Shown piece after piece: positions 16,531 to 25,736 of a stretch of DNA of 64,000 nucleotides (the stretch's first letter is position 1; the number at the start of each line of letters is the position of its first letter). Source of the DNA: Nodularia sp. LEGE 06071 (GTDB taxonomy: Bacteria > Cyanobacteriota > Cyanobacteriia > Cyanobacteriales > Nostocaceae); contig NZ_JADEWH010000004.1 in assembly GCF_015207755.1 (NCBI RefSeq), forward strand, positions 248,001 to 312,000. Direction: 5' to 3'. Below the pieces are notes generated by a model that was not told the DNA's origin, made no database searches, and worked only from the letters and a program-made list of their open reading frames with translations. The position numbers were made by a program, and so were the translations under genes.

Positions 16531-16671
16531 TACCTTTTTACATGATATTCTGAAAGCTAATCACCAACACTTGTATCGAGTTCGGAAGCTATTGTTTTGA
16601 CTAAATTGGTCATTAAACAGCCAAGAAATTTGTACATATGCTGGTATTTATTAAAGTTTCACACTCCGGCT

Positions 16672-17244
16672 ATGTTCCCCTCTCCATTTCCTGAAGAAAA
16701 TGATCATGCTCATGCAGGTTCCATCACTCTGACCGATGATACAGGGCGAACCCTCGAATGTTATGTTGAACATTCGCTTTCGGTAGATGGACAAGAATAT
16801 GTTTTACTGCTTCCTGTAGACTCACCCATAGAAATTTTTGCTTGGCAAGGTGACGAAGAAGAAGAAGAGGCGGTTTTGGTAGATGATGATGCTGTCATTA
16901 ACCAAATTTTTGCCACGGCTCAAGCTGTGTTAGCTGAACAAAATTTGATCGTCAAAAATACTGCGTATGCTCTGACAGTGGCGGGTGATTTACCAGCAGT
17001 GGAAGAGTCAGAACTTTTCACCTTAGAAATCGAAGATGAAGAGGCAGATTTGGAGCCTGAGCAATTGCAGCTACTAGCTAGCTTCTATGATACAGATCAA
17101 GAATACGCAGTTTATACACCACTCGATCCTCTGCTGTTTTTTGCCCGGATTTCAAACACCGGCCAACCTGAACTACTTTCCCCAGAGGAATTTAAGAAAG
17201 TACAACCACTGTTAGAAGAGCAACTTTTTAACGAAGTCGAATAA
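16672..17244 (+). CDS. DUF3727 (DUF1292-like) protein
   Basis: 190 residues from ATG 16672; the frame continues up to a TTG at 16597, but the MFPSPFPEE start gives the usual family layout. The N-terminal part (about 15-60) resembles DUF1292 (GSITLTDDTGRTLECYVEHSL, YVLLLPVDSPIEIFAW). A very acidic EEEEEA segment follows, then the DUF3727 core (about 90-185, ending LLSPEEFKKVQPLLEEQLF). It is a soluble acidic protein of unknown function, conserved in cyanobacteria and plastids. Confidence 0.78.
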   Translation: MFPSPFPEENDHAHAGSITLTDDTGRTLECYVEHSLSVDGQEYVLLLPVDSPIEIFAWQGDEEEEEAVLVDDDAVINQIFATAQAVLAEQNLIVKNTAYALTVAGDLPAVEESELFTLEIEDEEADLEPEQLQLLASFYDTDQEYAVYTPLDPLLFFARISNTGQPELLSPEEFKKVQPLLEEQLFNEVE

Positions 17245-17410
17245 ATTCAAAATTAAAATGTTATGCTTCTAGATTTTTAATCGCGGATTTTTCAATCAAG
17301 CATCCATCTATAGCAATCCTATTTGATATGCAAATCCCCTAGTCTTTAGGTTTGGAGAAGTCAATTAGGACTGCTATATAATTTTTATTATTAAGTCGTT
17401 AAATTTGACT

Positions 17411-17950
17411 ATGACCTGGAACAAGCTCTTACAACCTGACTTGATTTTAGAAGGTTCTATATTAAACCTGACACCCGAAATCATTCAACAATACGGGCTG
17501 AAGGGTCTGGTATTGGATGTGGATGAAACACTAGTACCGTTTACAGTGGGGCTAGCTTCCCCAGAATTGCAACAGTGGGTAGAGCAAGTTCGGACTTGTA
17601 CAGATTTGTGTTTGGTAAGTAATAATCTCAGTGAAACCCGCATTGGTGGAATCGCGCGATCGCTAAATTTGCCCTATTATTTAGGCGCAGCCAAGCCATC
17701 ACGACGGAAAATTAGAGCCGCACTCACAGCGATGAATCTCCCAGCAAACCAAGTCGGAATGGTAGGCGATCGCTTGTTTACCGATGTCATAGCGGGTAAT
17801 CGTCTAGGAATGTTCACCGTTTTGGTAGAACCGATTGTCCATCCTGATGCAGCCCTGCGCTCTCATCCTATCCGCAATTTTGAAGTTTGGTTCTCGGAAA
17901 TCTTGGGAGCCACTATTACTCCTAAAGAAACGAAAATTCACAAAACTTGA
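17411..17950 (+). CDS. YqeG-family HAD phosphatase
   Basis: 179 residues from ATG 17411. HAD IIIA motifs: I, LVLDVDETLVPF (nucleophile Asp about 36); II, LCLVSNNLSE; III, GAAKPSRRK (Lys); IV, VGMVGDRLFTDVIAGNRLG. This is the YqeG/phosphatidylglycerophosphatase-like subgroup; cyanobacterial and plastid relatives have been proposed to act on phosphatidylglycerophosphate in the synthesis of phosphatidylglycerol, needed for photosystems. No cap domain is visible. Substrate assignment is by family only. Confidence 0.85.
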   Translation: MTWNKLLQPDLILEGSILNLTPEIIQQYGLKGLVLDVDETLVPFTVGLASPELQQWVEQVRTCTDLCLVSNNLSETRIGGIARSLNLPYYLGAAKPSRRKIRAALTAMNLPANQVGMVGDRLFTDVIAGNRLGMFTVLVEPIVHPDAALRSHPIRNFEVWFSEILGATITPKETKIHKT

Positions 17951-18085
17951 TAAATCATCACCAAAGTAAATATAAAGAAAACATTAAGAAATGTATCTAG
18001 GTGACAAAAATCGGGGATTATTATTATTGATAATATGGGGTCAGCCCAATAAAGACCCTAGTTCATAAAAGATAAAAATAAACCC

Positions 18086-18127
18086 GTAGAGCGTCGGCCT
18101 TCACATATAGAAGGATCGGCGCTTTAC
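18086..18127 (+). terminator. Strong hairpin followed by T run
   Basis: GTAGAGCGTCGGCCTTC pairs imperfectly with GAAGGATCGGCGCTTTAC around an ACATATA loop, followed by AAATTTTT. It may terminate transcription from the YqeG gene, or be the 3' end of a small RNA; it is over 130 bp past that stop codon. Confidence 0.5.
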
Positions 18128-18191
18128 AAATTTTTACGTTCGGTTAGTTGTTGACGATTACCACAATCTAACACCCCACTCCGCAAGCGAG

Positions 18192-18341
18192 GCTATCATG
18201 TTGTACACACAAGTCCTTCCTGTCTGCGTTTGAGCCTGTTTTGCCCCCTAAATCCCCCAAGTTTGGGGGACTTGGAAAATTCTTGTTCCCCCATAATTGG
18301 GGGTTAGGGGGCGATTCTATCACTTGTGTGTAAACCGTAGC
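18192..18341. mobile_element. MITE, family R1, copy B
   Basis: About 150 bp, same orientation and body as copy A. The left terminus is degraded (GCTATCATGTTGTACACAC), the right end matches (ACTTGTGTGTAAACCGTAGC). It is flanked by the direct repeat CGCAAGCGAG (18182-18191 and 18342-18351), a 9-10-bp target duplication. Confidence 0.85.
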
Positions 18342-18407
18342 CGCAAGCGAGGAGGGGAGAGAAGAAACAAAGTATAGAGGTTTCATCAGTCATCCAACGA
18401 ACATGAT

Positions 18408-18449
18408 ATGACTAATGACTAATGACTAATGACTAATGACTAATGACTA
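18408..18449. repeat. STRR: six tandem ATGACTA units
   Basis: Six perfect 7-bp units; the ATG of the last unit (18443) is the proB start codon. Since 7 is not a multiple of 3, the earlier ATGs lie in other frames. Confidence 0.9.
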
Positions 18450-19552
18450 AGACAATTGTTGTCAAAATTGGTACTTCTAGCCTCACCCAACCAGAAACCG
18501 GACAGCTAGCCCTTTCCACCATTGCCACCTTAGCAGAAACACTTTGTGATTTAAGGCAGCAAGGGCATCGGGTGATTTTAGTTTCCTCTGGTGCTGTGGG
18601 AGTGGGTTGTGCCAGGTTAGGCTTAACTGAACGCCCCAAAGCGATCGCTCTCAAACAAGCAGTAGCAGCAGTGGGACAAGGACGGTTAATGCGGATATAT
18701 GATGATTTATTTACTACATTAAATCAGCCAATTGCTCAAGTGTTACTGACTCGTAGCGACTTGGTACAGCGTAGCCGCTATCTCAATGCTTACAACACTT
18801 TTCGGGAACTACTGGGACTGGGAGTAATTCCGGTAGTCAATGAAAATGATACGGTGGCAGTGGACGAACTGAAATTTGGCGATAATGATACCCTTTCGGC
18901 ATTGGTTGCGAGTTTAGTAGAAGCAGATTGGTTATTTATTCTCACCGATGTAGACAAGCTATATTCCGCCGATCCCCGTTCCGTACCCGATGCACAGCCG
19001 ATCTCTTTGGTAAGTAGCCTCAAAGAATTGGCAGAATTACAAGTGGAAACCACCTCTCCAGGTTCTCAATGGGGTACTGGTGGGATGTCAACTAAAATTT
19101 CTGCGGCGAGAATTGCCATTGCGGCGGGAGTTCGTACCGTGATTACCCAAGGACGATTTCCGCAGAATATCCAGAAAATTATCGCAGGGGAACCGCTAGG
19201 GACTCACTTTCAACCACAGCCGGAACCAACTTCGGCGCGTAAACGTTGGATAGCTTATGGTCTAGTCCCGGCGGGAAAATTATACTTGGATACAGGGGCG
19301 ATCGCGGCGATCGCTCAAGCCGGAAAATCATTATTGGCTGCGGGGATTAAATCAGTGTCAGGAGAGTTTGACGCTCAAGAAGCTGTACAGTTGTGCGACA
19401 ACCAAGGAAACGAAATTGCCAGAGGACTTGTCAACTATAGCAGCGACGAACTACAAAAGATTCGTGGATGTCATTCCAGGGAAATTTTCACAATTTTGGG
19501 CTATGTAGGTGTAGAAACTGTGATTCATCGCGATAATTTAGTTCTGACTTAG
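18443..19552 (+). CDS. proB: Glutamate 5-kinase
   Basis: 369 residues, the full two-domain form. The amino-acid kinase domain (about 1-255) starts [14 protein letters not shown] and includes [12 protein letters not shown]-type, [12 protein letters not shown] and [15 protein letters not shown] motifs. The PUA domain (about 275-365) is [17 protein letters not shown]. It phosphorylates glutamate, the first step of proline synthesis; proA is 10 kb away. The start codon is the last ATG of a heptad repeat, so no normal Shine-Dalgarno is present. Translation may depend on the repeat tract. Confidence 0.95.
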   Translation: MTKTIVVKIGTSSLTQPETGQLALSTIATLAETLCDLRQQGHRVILVSSGAVGVGCARLGLTERPKAIALKQAVAAVGQGRLMRIYDDLFTTLNQPIAQVLLTRSDLVQRSRYLNAYNTFRELLGLGVIPVVNENDTVAVDELKFGDNDTLSALVASLVEADWLFILTDVDKLYSADPRSVPDAQPISLVSSLKELAELQVETTSPGSQWGTGGMSTKISAARIAIAAGVRTVITQGRFPQNIQKIIAGEPLGTHFQPQPEPTSARKRWIAYGLVPAGKLYLDTGAIAAIAQAGKSLLAAGIKSVSGEFDAQEAVQLCDNQGNEIARGLVNYSSDELQKIRGCHSREIFTILGYVGVETVIHRDNLVLT

Positions 19553-19765
19553 AAATGCGGATGGAATAAAATTGACGCAATTCAAAAGCGGGGTGAGATT
19601 AAAAACCAAATTTTTATGTGATTTAATTCATATTCTTTAGCGATTAAATGACTATGAATGCTATAATAGGTAATAGTATGCAATCAGCTTTTGGGCAAAA
19701 TAGCGGAAATAAATAATTAACCGCCGATCAGTCTAATAGCATTTACCTAATTTAAATACATATCT

Positions 19766-19850
19766 GGAGAGGTGTCCGAGTGGTTGATGGTGACGCACTC
19801 GAAATGCGTTTTGGGGAAACCCAACGGGGGTTCGAATCCCCCCCTCTCCG
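19766..19850 (+). tRNA. tRNA-Ser (anticodon CGA)
   Basis: 85 nt class II tRNA with long variable arm. Acceptor GGAGAGG pairs with CCTCTCC, discriminator G at 19850. Anticodon stem ACGCA/TGCGT holds the loop CTCGAAA, anticodon CGA, reading UCG. The T-arm contains GGTTCGAATCC. CCA is not encoded; a TTTTT run follows. Confidence 0.95.
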
Positions 19851-19978
19851 TTTTTATCTCTGGTATTTTTTGTCTGGGTTCAGGTTTATTCATTTAACTT
19901 TGTTCCCAGAATTACTCTATATATACAGAAATTACTGAGCTTTGGGCTAAACTAATGCCATTGTGCGAGGAGTAAACA

Positions 19979-21160
19979 ATGGTAAATCAAAGACTGGTGC
20001 AATTACTGTCATTTGGTTTTATTAGTGGCTGTTTTTCTCTAGGTATTGGGATTGGAGTCTTCATTCGCTTTGGACAATTTCAAGTATCAGATGCGACCGC
20101 TCCATTGACTGAATCAGAGTTATATGTTTTTGCTGAACCAGAACCAACACCACCGCTAAAGGAAGCGGAAACTGTTTTAGATACCATTAGCATCAAAGCG
20201 GTTGGGGATATGATTCCGGGAACTAACTTCCCTGATGATAGATTGCCTCAGTCAGAAGCTCAATTGTTACCAAATCCTGTGAGAAAATACTTGCAAGGAT
20301 CTGATATTTTGCTTGGTAACTTTGAAAGTACCTTCACTAACCATCCCTACAGTGCTAAAAATATCAGTCGGGGAAAAGTTTTTGCTTTTCGTTCTCCACC
20401 TATCTATGCCAAATTATTCGCTGAGGTGGGGTTTAATGTTTTCCATATAGCCAATAACCATGCAATGGACTTTGGACAAGTGGGTTTTGAGGATACAGTT
20501 AAAAACCTGACAAATGTGGGTATTGCTACATTAGGTCATAAAAATCAAATTCTGTATTTAGAAGCAAATAAGATGGCGATCGCCATAATTGGTTTTGCTC
20601 CCTATAATATGTATAATTCTATTCATAATTTGCCAGCAGCCCAAGCCCTTGTCACTGAAGCTAAAAAGAATGCTCACATTGTAGTTGTATCTATGCACGG
20701 TGGAGCGGAAGGAACCGCAGCACTGCACGTTAGAAATAAAACAGAGTTTTTTTACGGAGAAAACCGAGGTAATTCCATCAAGTTTGCTCGCACAGTCATA
20801 GATGCAGGCGCAGATTTAGTGCTAGGACATGGCCCTCACGTTCCCAGAGCAATGGAAATGTATAAGGGTAAATTAATTGCTTATTCTTTGGGTAACTTTC
20901 TCGGATATCGGACTTTATCCACAAAGGCTGAAACTGCATACTCAATGATATTAGAAGTGAAGCTCAATTCCCTGGGTGATTTGGTTGCGGGTCGGATTAT
21001 CCCTGTACATTTAAATAGTCAGGGAATACCTGAAATTGATCAGCTTTTTCGGACTGTGGGACTGCTGCGTGATTTAAATAAAAATAATCACCTTGTCGAG
21101 CCAATACAAATTAACGATCAGGGGGAAATTGTTTTGCTGAAGAATGATCCAGATATTTAA
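19979..21160 (+). CDS. CapA-family protein (PGA_cap metallophosphatase fold)
   Basis: 393 residues. An N-terminal membrane anchor (about 8-30) and an acidic/proline linker precede the CapA domain from residue 70. Motifs: KAVGDMIPG, GNFESTF, HIANNHAMDFGQVGFEDTV, VVVSMHGGAEGTA, GHGPHVPRAMEMYKGKLIAYSLGNFLG. Asp, Asn and His residues typical of metallophosphatase-like sites are present. Members are linked to poly-gamma-glutamate capsule synthesis in Bacillus, but capB/capC are absent here, so a general extracytoplasmic hydrolase role is likelier. GAGGAG sits 7 nt before ATG 19979. Confidence 0.85.
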   Translation: MVNQRLVQLLSFGFISGCFSLGIGIGVFIRFGQFQVSDATAPLTESELYVFAEPEPTPPLKEAETVLDTISIKAVGDMIPGTNFPDDRLPQSEAQLLPNPVRKYLQGSDILLGNFESTFTNHPYSAKNISRGKVFAFRSPPIYAKLFAEVGFNVFHIANNHAMDFGQVGFEDTVKNLTNVGIATLGHKNQILYLEANKMAIAIIGFAPYNMYNSIHNLPAAQALVTEAKKNAHIVVVSMHGGAEGTAALHVRNKTEFFYGENRGNSIKFARTVIDAGADLVLGHGPHVPRAMEMYKGKLIAYSLGNFLGYRTLSTKAETAYSMILEVKLNSLGDLVAGRIIPVHLNSQGIPEIDQLFRTVGLLRDLNKNNHLVEPIQINDQGEIVLLKNDPDI

Positions 21161-21429
21161 TAGCACTCTCAGATAAATTAACATGAAGCTGCATGGAATA
21201 AAATATCAAGAATAATTGAACGCAGATGGACACAGATGGACGCAGATGAAGATGGATTAATCAAGAAATTTCAGGATTATGTGCAGCCTCACATAAATTG
21301 GTATTAGATAAATCTAGGCGTTAAAATTGGCGAAAAATTCTAATTCCAGGTGCGTTAGCCTACTGCATAACACACCCTTCGTTAAATACATCCTTTCTAA
21401 CGTCGATGGAATTGTCCGCGCCGACTAAC

Positions 21430-22038
21430 TTAACTCGCGGCTAATTTACCCCAACTCACATAAGGCAGTTTAGCAGCCGTTGCTCGAACTTCCTCAGCAT
21501 TAGCGACTAACTGACCGCAAGCATCCCATGTACCAGCAATAAAAGTGCTGCGAGTCCCTTCATTCATGGCAACTTTGGCAGTATAATCACCGATTTGCAC
21601 TTCTAAGGTTTCCAAGTTCACTGTCATGCTGGCTTGGGCATTGGTAGCGACAAGTGTTTGCAGTTTTTTGACTGTAGCTGCATCGGCTGTCAAGCAAGGT
21701 ATGCCCATTGCTACACAGTTACCAAAAAAGATTTCGGCGAAACTTTCACCGATTAAAGCTTTAATTCCCCATTTAGCGATCGCCTGGGGTGCGTGTTCTC
21801 TTGATGAACCACAGCCAAAGTTACGGTTAACTATTAAAACGTTTGCCCCTTGGTACTGGGATTGGTCAAAGGGATGTTCGCCTTTTAATGCTGTGCGGTC
21901 ATCGATAAATACGCCTTCGCCTAATCCATCAAAGGTGATGGCTTTCAAATAACGGGCGGGAATAATTCTGTCTGTGTCTATATCATCCCCGATAAGGATT
22001 ATACCGCGCCCTGAGATTTTTTTAACTTCACTGACCAT
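21430..22038 (-). CDS. leuD: 3-isopropylmalate dehydratase, small subunit
   Basis: 202 residues from ATG 22038; an upstream in-frame TTG is unlikely. The aconitase swivel domain is clear: [16 protein letters not shown] near the start, [14 protein letters not shown] (about 72-85), and [18 protein letters not shown]. Together with leuC it isomerises 2-isopropylmalate to 3-isopropylmalate in leucine synthesis. It lies 192 bp downstream of leuC on the same strand. The spacer contains a dispersed palindromic repeat, so it may not be tightly coupled to leuC. Confidence 0.95.
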   Translation of the reverse strand: MVSEVKKISGRGIILIGDDIDTDRIIPARYLKAITFDGLGEGVFIDDRTALKGEHPFDQSQYQGANVLIVNRNFGCGSSREHAPQAIAKWGIKALIGESFAEIFFGNCVAMGIPCLTADAATVKKLQTLVATNAQASMTVNLETLEVQIGDYTAKVAMNEGTRSTFIAGTWDACGQLVANAEEVRATAAKLPYVSWGKLAAS

Positions 22039-22165
22039 AAATTTTAATTTTGACTCGATTTTTGACAACAATCTGGTTGGAAAAGATTTTTATCCACAGA
22101 CATATCAACGTACACAGATGAGTTCTAATTTACACAAGGGCGGGCAAGACTTGTACTGAGCTTGT

Positions 22166-22192
22166 CGTTCGCGTAGCGTGGCGTTAGCCATA
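22166..22192. repeat. Palindromic dispersed repeat, CGTTCGCG-AGCGTGGCGTTAGCC
   Basis: 27 bp in the leuC-leuD spacer; the same word with one change is at 39846-39872, and related GCGCTACGCG words occur near 51939 and 60273. A common type of small repeat in Nostocales. Confidence 0.55.
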
Positions 22193-22230
22193 GTATGCCC
22201 ACCCCACAAGATATATCTGTGGTTTTCTTT

Positions 22231-23634
22231 TTATAGCAACTCGCGCACGTCTGAGATTTCGCCGCGGATAGCCGCAGTCGCTACCATCGCCGGACTCATG
22301 AGTAATGTGCGCCCAGAAGAGGAACCTTGTCTACCTTTAAAGTTGCGGTTAGAAGAAGAAGCGCTGATTTGTCTACCTTGGAGTTTATCGGGGTTCATGG
22401 CTAAACACATAGAACATCCGGGTTCACGCCACTCAAAACCCGCTGCTTCAAAGATTTTGTGCAGTCCTTCGGCTTCGGCTTCTTCTTTCACCCGTTCCGA
22501 ACCAGGGACAACAAAGGCTTTGACTCCCTCAGCAACGTGGCGACCTTGAGCAATTTTTGCCGCTTCTCGCAAATCGCTGATTCTGCCGTTGGTGCAACTC
22601 CCAATAAAGCAGACATCAATTTTAGTGCCTTTTATCGGTTGACCGGGAAACAAATCCATGTATTGATAAGCTTCTTCCGCAATAAATCGGTCTTCTTCTA
22701 GCAATTCTTCGGGCTTGGGGATAAATTGGTTTACGCCGATACCTTGACCGGGTGTAATTCCCCAAGTGACTGTGGGGGAAATATCCGCCGCGTCGAAGAC
22801 TACAATATCATCGTATTCGGCATCAGCATCACTTTTGATGGATTCCCACCAAGCCACGGCTTTGTCCCATTCTGCACCTTTGGGGGCGAAGTCTCTACCT
22901 TTTAAGTAATCATAGGTGACTTGATCCGGGTTGACATAACCGCATCTTGCGCCACCTTCAATAGCCATGTTGCAAACGGTCATCCGTTCTTCCATGTTCA
23001 TTTGCTCAAAGGTGGTTCCTGCATATTCATAGGCATAACCTACGCCACCTTTTACACCTAATGTCCGAATGATGTGCAGGATCACATCTTTGGCGTACAC
23101 ACCAGGGTTTAAAGTCCCGTTAACTTCTATTTTGCGGACTTTGAGTTTCGATAAAGCCAGGGTTTGAGAGGCGAGAACGTCCCGCACTTGGCTAGTACCA
23201 ATCCCAAATGCGATCGCACCGAATGCGCCGTGGCTAGATGTGTGGCTATCTCCACAAGCGATCGTCATTCCTGGCTGAGTCAGTCCTTGTTCTGGGGCGA
23301 TGACGTGGACTATCCCTTGATTACCAGAACCGATGTTATGAAAGGTAATATTATTTTCTTGACAGTTTTGTTCTAAAGCCTGGATCATATCTTCCGCCAT
23401 GCGATCGCTAAATGGCCGGGCTTGATTTTCAGTCGGGACGATGTGATCGACTGTGGCTATAGTTCGTTCTGGAAACAGCATCTTCAAACCCCTTTCCCGC
23501 AACATGGCAAAGGCTTGGGGACTGGTGACTTCGTGAATCAGGTGAAGCCCGATAAATAGTTGCGTCAGCCCTGAAGGAAGTGTTCCAACGGTGTGTAAGT
23601 TCCAAACTTTATCAAACAGGGTGCCTTTGCTCAT
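22231..23634 (-). CDS. leuC: 3-isopropylmalate dehydratase, large subunit
   Basis: 467 residues, full length. It carries the aconitase catalytic domain with the three 4Fe-4S cysteines: [15 protein letters not shown] (one Cys) and the pair in [13 protein letters not shown] (about 400-412). [23 protein letters not shown] and [12 protein letters not shown] are also standard. It forms a heterodimer with leuD for the second step of leucine synthesis. The start ATG at 23634 is followed by the usual [10 protein letters not shown]. Confidence 0.96.
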   Translation of the reverse strand: MSKGTLFDKVWNLHTVGTLPSGLTQLFIGLHLIHEVTSPQAFAMLRERGLKMLFPERTIATVDHIVPTENQARPFSDRMAEDMIQALEQNCQENNITFHNIGSGNQGIVHVIAPEQGLTQPGMTIACGDSHTSSHGAFGAIAFGIGTSQVRDVLASQTLALSKLKVRKIEVNGTLNPGVYAKDVILHIIRTLGVKGGVGYAYEYAGTTFEQMNMEERMTVCNMAIEGGARCGYVNPDQVTYDYLKGRDFAPKGAEWDKAVAWWESIKSDADAEYDDIVVFDAADISPTVTWGITPGQGIGVNQFIPKPEELLEEDRFIAEEAYQYMDLFPGQPIKGTKIDVCFIGSCTNGRISDLREAAKIAQGRHVAEGVKAFVVPGSERVKEEAEAEGLHKIFEAAGFEWREPGCSMCLAMNPDKLQGRQISASSSNRNFKGRQGSSSGRTLLMSPAMVATAAIRGEISDVRELL

Positions 23635-23776
23635 ACGAAAATCGTTATTTCACGAATCAGGAATACTATCGTATCAAAAAAGTGTCCGGCTTTTGCTGTT
23701 TTACGTTAAATGTACGGCTTCCTACTATTTAGGCTAAGATAAAGTAGGAAAAATTAAATTACCTTTTGGTAATACC

Positions 23777-24001
23777 ATGCAAGCTGAAAAACTTTCTATT
23801 TCCTTACCAGCGTCTTTGGTGCAGTTTGTGGAGAATTACAAAGTTACTAAAGGGTGTAAATCTCGTTCTCAAGTGATTGAGTTAGCAATAGAGTTACTGC
23901 GATATCAAGAGTTAGAACAAGCTTACCGCGAAGCAGCGGCAGAATTTAACCCAGAATGGGATGTCACCGTCGGGGATGGACTGACAGATGAAACGTGGTG
24001 A
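23777..24001 (+). CDS. Antitoxin of MazEF-type module (RHH-like)
   Basis: 74 residues. LSISLPASLVQFVENYKVTKGCKSRSQVIELAIELL has the ribbon-helix-helix pattern of DNA-binding antitoxins; the acidic C-terminal tail (EFNPEWDVTVGDGLTDETW) would wrap the toxin. It overlaps the toxin gene by 14 bp, the usual coupling. Such antitoxins neutralise the partner RNase and autorepress the promoter. It starts about 140 bp after the divergent leuC start. Confidence 0.85.
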   Translation: MQAEKLSISLPASLVQFVENYKVTKGCKSRSQVIELAIELLRYQELEQAYREAAAEFNPEWDVTVGDGLTDETW

Positions 24002-24326
24002 AATTTACTTTGCAAATCTCAGTCCCGCAGTCGGTTCAGAAATGGATAAACGCCGTCCTGTACTCATTGTCAGCAATGACGCTAATAATAATGCTTCAAA
24101 TACGGTGACGATTGTACCAATTACATCTAATATAAATCGTGTGTATCCTTTTGAAGTGTTGTTAAATCCAGAAGATTCTGGTTTATCCAAGCCTTCAAAA
24201 GTACAAGCGCAACAGGTACGCACGATTTCTAAACAGCGCATTTTGGGAGATATGGTAGGCTGTTTGAGTCAAGATTTCATAGAATTAGTTGATGCTGCTC
24301 TCAAGTTGCATTTAGGTCTGGAGTAG
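23988..24326 (+). CDS. MazF/PemK-family toxin (endoribonuclease)
   Basis: 112 residues. The family signature is intact: MKRGEIYFANLSPAVGSE, then KRRPVLIVSND, VTIVPITSN, and SKVQAQQVRTISKQRI, with the catalytic Arg/Thr region expected in RRPVLIV and the last segment. Members cut mRNA (or other RNA) at short motifs and inhibit growth when the antitoxin is lost. It is encoded in overlap with the upstream RHH antitoxin. Confidence 0.9.
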   Translation: MKRGEIYFANLSPAVGSEMDKRRPVLIVSNDANNNASNTVTIVPITSNINRVYPFEVLLNPEDSGLSKPSKVQAQQVRTISKQRILGDMVGCLSQDFIELVDAALKLHLGLE

Positions 24327-24453
24327 GATTTAAAGTATTTTTAATGGGTTTGGGCTTTTATCTGCTGTCTTTAGCCAAAGTTATAATGTGGCATGGCTTA
24401 GTAGTATAAATGATGAATATCTTTCATTCAATTACTGTTTTTTCAGGTAGAAA

Positions 24454-25434
24454 ATGACGACACAACTCAAAGAATGGTCTGAAGAAACGATTTTTTCTAT
24501 GATTAAAGATGGCGTTCAGGAAAACCTTGAACTTGATTATAAAGAATGCGGTTCACTCTTCCCACTTACTGATAAAAAGAAAACAGAACTTAGTAAAGAT
24601 GTCTCATCTTTTGCCAACTCTGCTGGAGGTATAATTATTTATGGTGTAAAAGAAAAGGATCATCTTATTACTGAAATTGATACAGGATTTGATCCTAATA
24701 ACTTATCTAAAGAGAGATTAGAACAGATTATAAATTCAAACATTCATCCTCGTATAAACGGACTTATCATTAAGCAAATAGAACTGCGTACTTCTAATCC
24801 TGGTCATATATTGTATGTAATTTCAATTCCTCAAGCTACAACAAGAGCGCCTCATCAAGCTGCCGATAAGAGATATTACAAACGTTTCAATTTTGCATCA
24901 ATCGCGATGGAGGATTATGAAATCAGAGATATTCTCCATAGAGCAACAACGCCTGATCTAAACTTTGTTTTTTCTCTTGGTGGTCAGCATACTGTCCCAA
25001 TTCAATTTCATCAGGATCACCTATTCAGTGAAGAAATAGATTTAATTATTAGCGTAGAGAATAGAGCAGAAGAACCTGCATCTTATGCTGTGATGGATGT
25101 CTTTATAGATTCAGCTCTCAAGTTGCAGAACTGTGATGATTTAAAAAAGACAGATAATTTATTGATTTATTTAAAAGATGATGAAACAATTTCTGTTACA
25201 CATCTTAGTCAAAACTGGGCTATTCCCGCAATGTTACCTATATTCAAGGGGACTAATTTTAGAATTACAGATAGACCCATCAAACTTACTATTCCAATGG
25301 AAGATGCTGATTCAGAAAAAGAGTATATCTGTATATGGCGAATTAGATCACCTGGAATGATTAATCATGGTAGTTTTACATTTGTCCTCAATAAAAATTG
25401 CTTGACAGTAAGTAATGCTGACAAGATGCAGTGA
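24454..25434 (+). CDS. AlbA_2/Schlafen-like domain protein
   Basis: 326 residues, AT-rich compared with neighbours. The N-terminal domain (about 10-165) matches the AlbA_2 (Schlafen AAA_4) pattern: ENLELDYKECGSL, DVSSFANSAGGIIIYGVKE, the NIHPRI region and RYYKRFNFASIAMEDYEI. The remaining 160 residues are a beta-rich C-terminal domain of no known family (VENRAEEPASYAVMDVFIDS). AlbA_2 proteins are common in defence and regulatory islands and may bind nucleic acid. It follows the MazEF genes by 127 bp and may be part of the same acquired block. Confidence 0.75.
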   Translation: MTTQLKEWSEETIFSMIKDGVQENLELDYKECGSLFPLTDKKKTELSKDVSSFANSAGGIIIYGVKEKDHLITEIDTGFDPNNLSKERLEQIINSNIHPRINGLIIKQIELRTSNPGHILYVISIPQATTRAPHQAADKRYYKRFNFASIAMEDYEIRDILHRATTPDLNFVFSLGGQHTVPIQFHQDHLFSEEIDLIISVENRAEEPASYAVMDVFIDSALKLQNCDDLKKTDNLLIYLKDDETISVTHLSQNWAIPAMLPIFKGTNFRITDRPIKLTIPMEDADSEKEYICIWRIRSPGMINHGSFTFVLNKNCLTVSNADKMQ

Positions 25435-25495
25435 TCGCTCAATTATTAAATCTCAAAACCAGGCTGAAAGGCTAGATTAAATTCATAACTTATGC

Positions 25496-25531
25496 AAAAA
25501 AAATCCCCAATTCGCGAACTGAGGATTTTTT
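25496..25531 (-). terminator. Intrinsic terminator of tRNA-Val (possibly bidirectional)
   Basis: AAATCC (25501-25506) pairs with GGATTT (25523-25528) with further pairing around TTCGCGAA, and A/T runs on both sides. It lies nine bases past the tRNA 3' end, and could also stop the convergent AlbA_2 transcript. Confidence 0.7.
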
Positions 25532-25539
25532 CTTTTAGA

Positions 25540-25612
<73 letters not shown>

Positions 25613-25736
25613 GTTTTCTCTTACAGTAAACCAATATAGCAAAGTATTTCTAATCGCGCAAGCCCTTTGGGAAAAGTTTTTTTTCACGTACAATAATAAC
25701 TCAGTAATCCTTTGTACACAGGCGATCAACTGACTT

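Larger units (their letters stand above)
17951..18442. other. Intergenic region with hairpin, MITE copy B and STRR
   Basis: Apart from the three elements listed separately (hairpin 18086-18127, MITE 18192-18341, STRR 18408-18449) only AT-rich sequence is seen. Confidence 0.5.
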
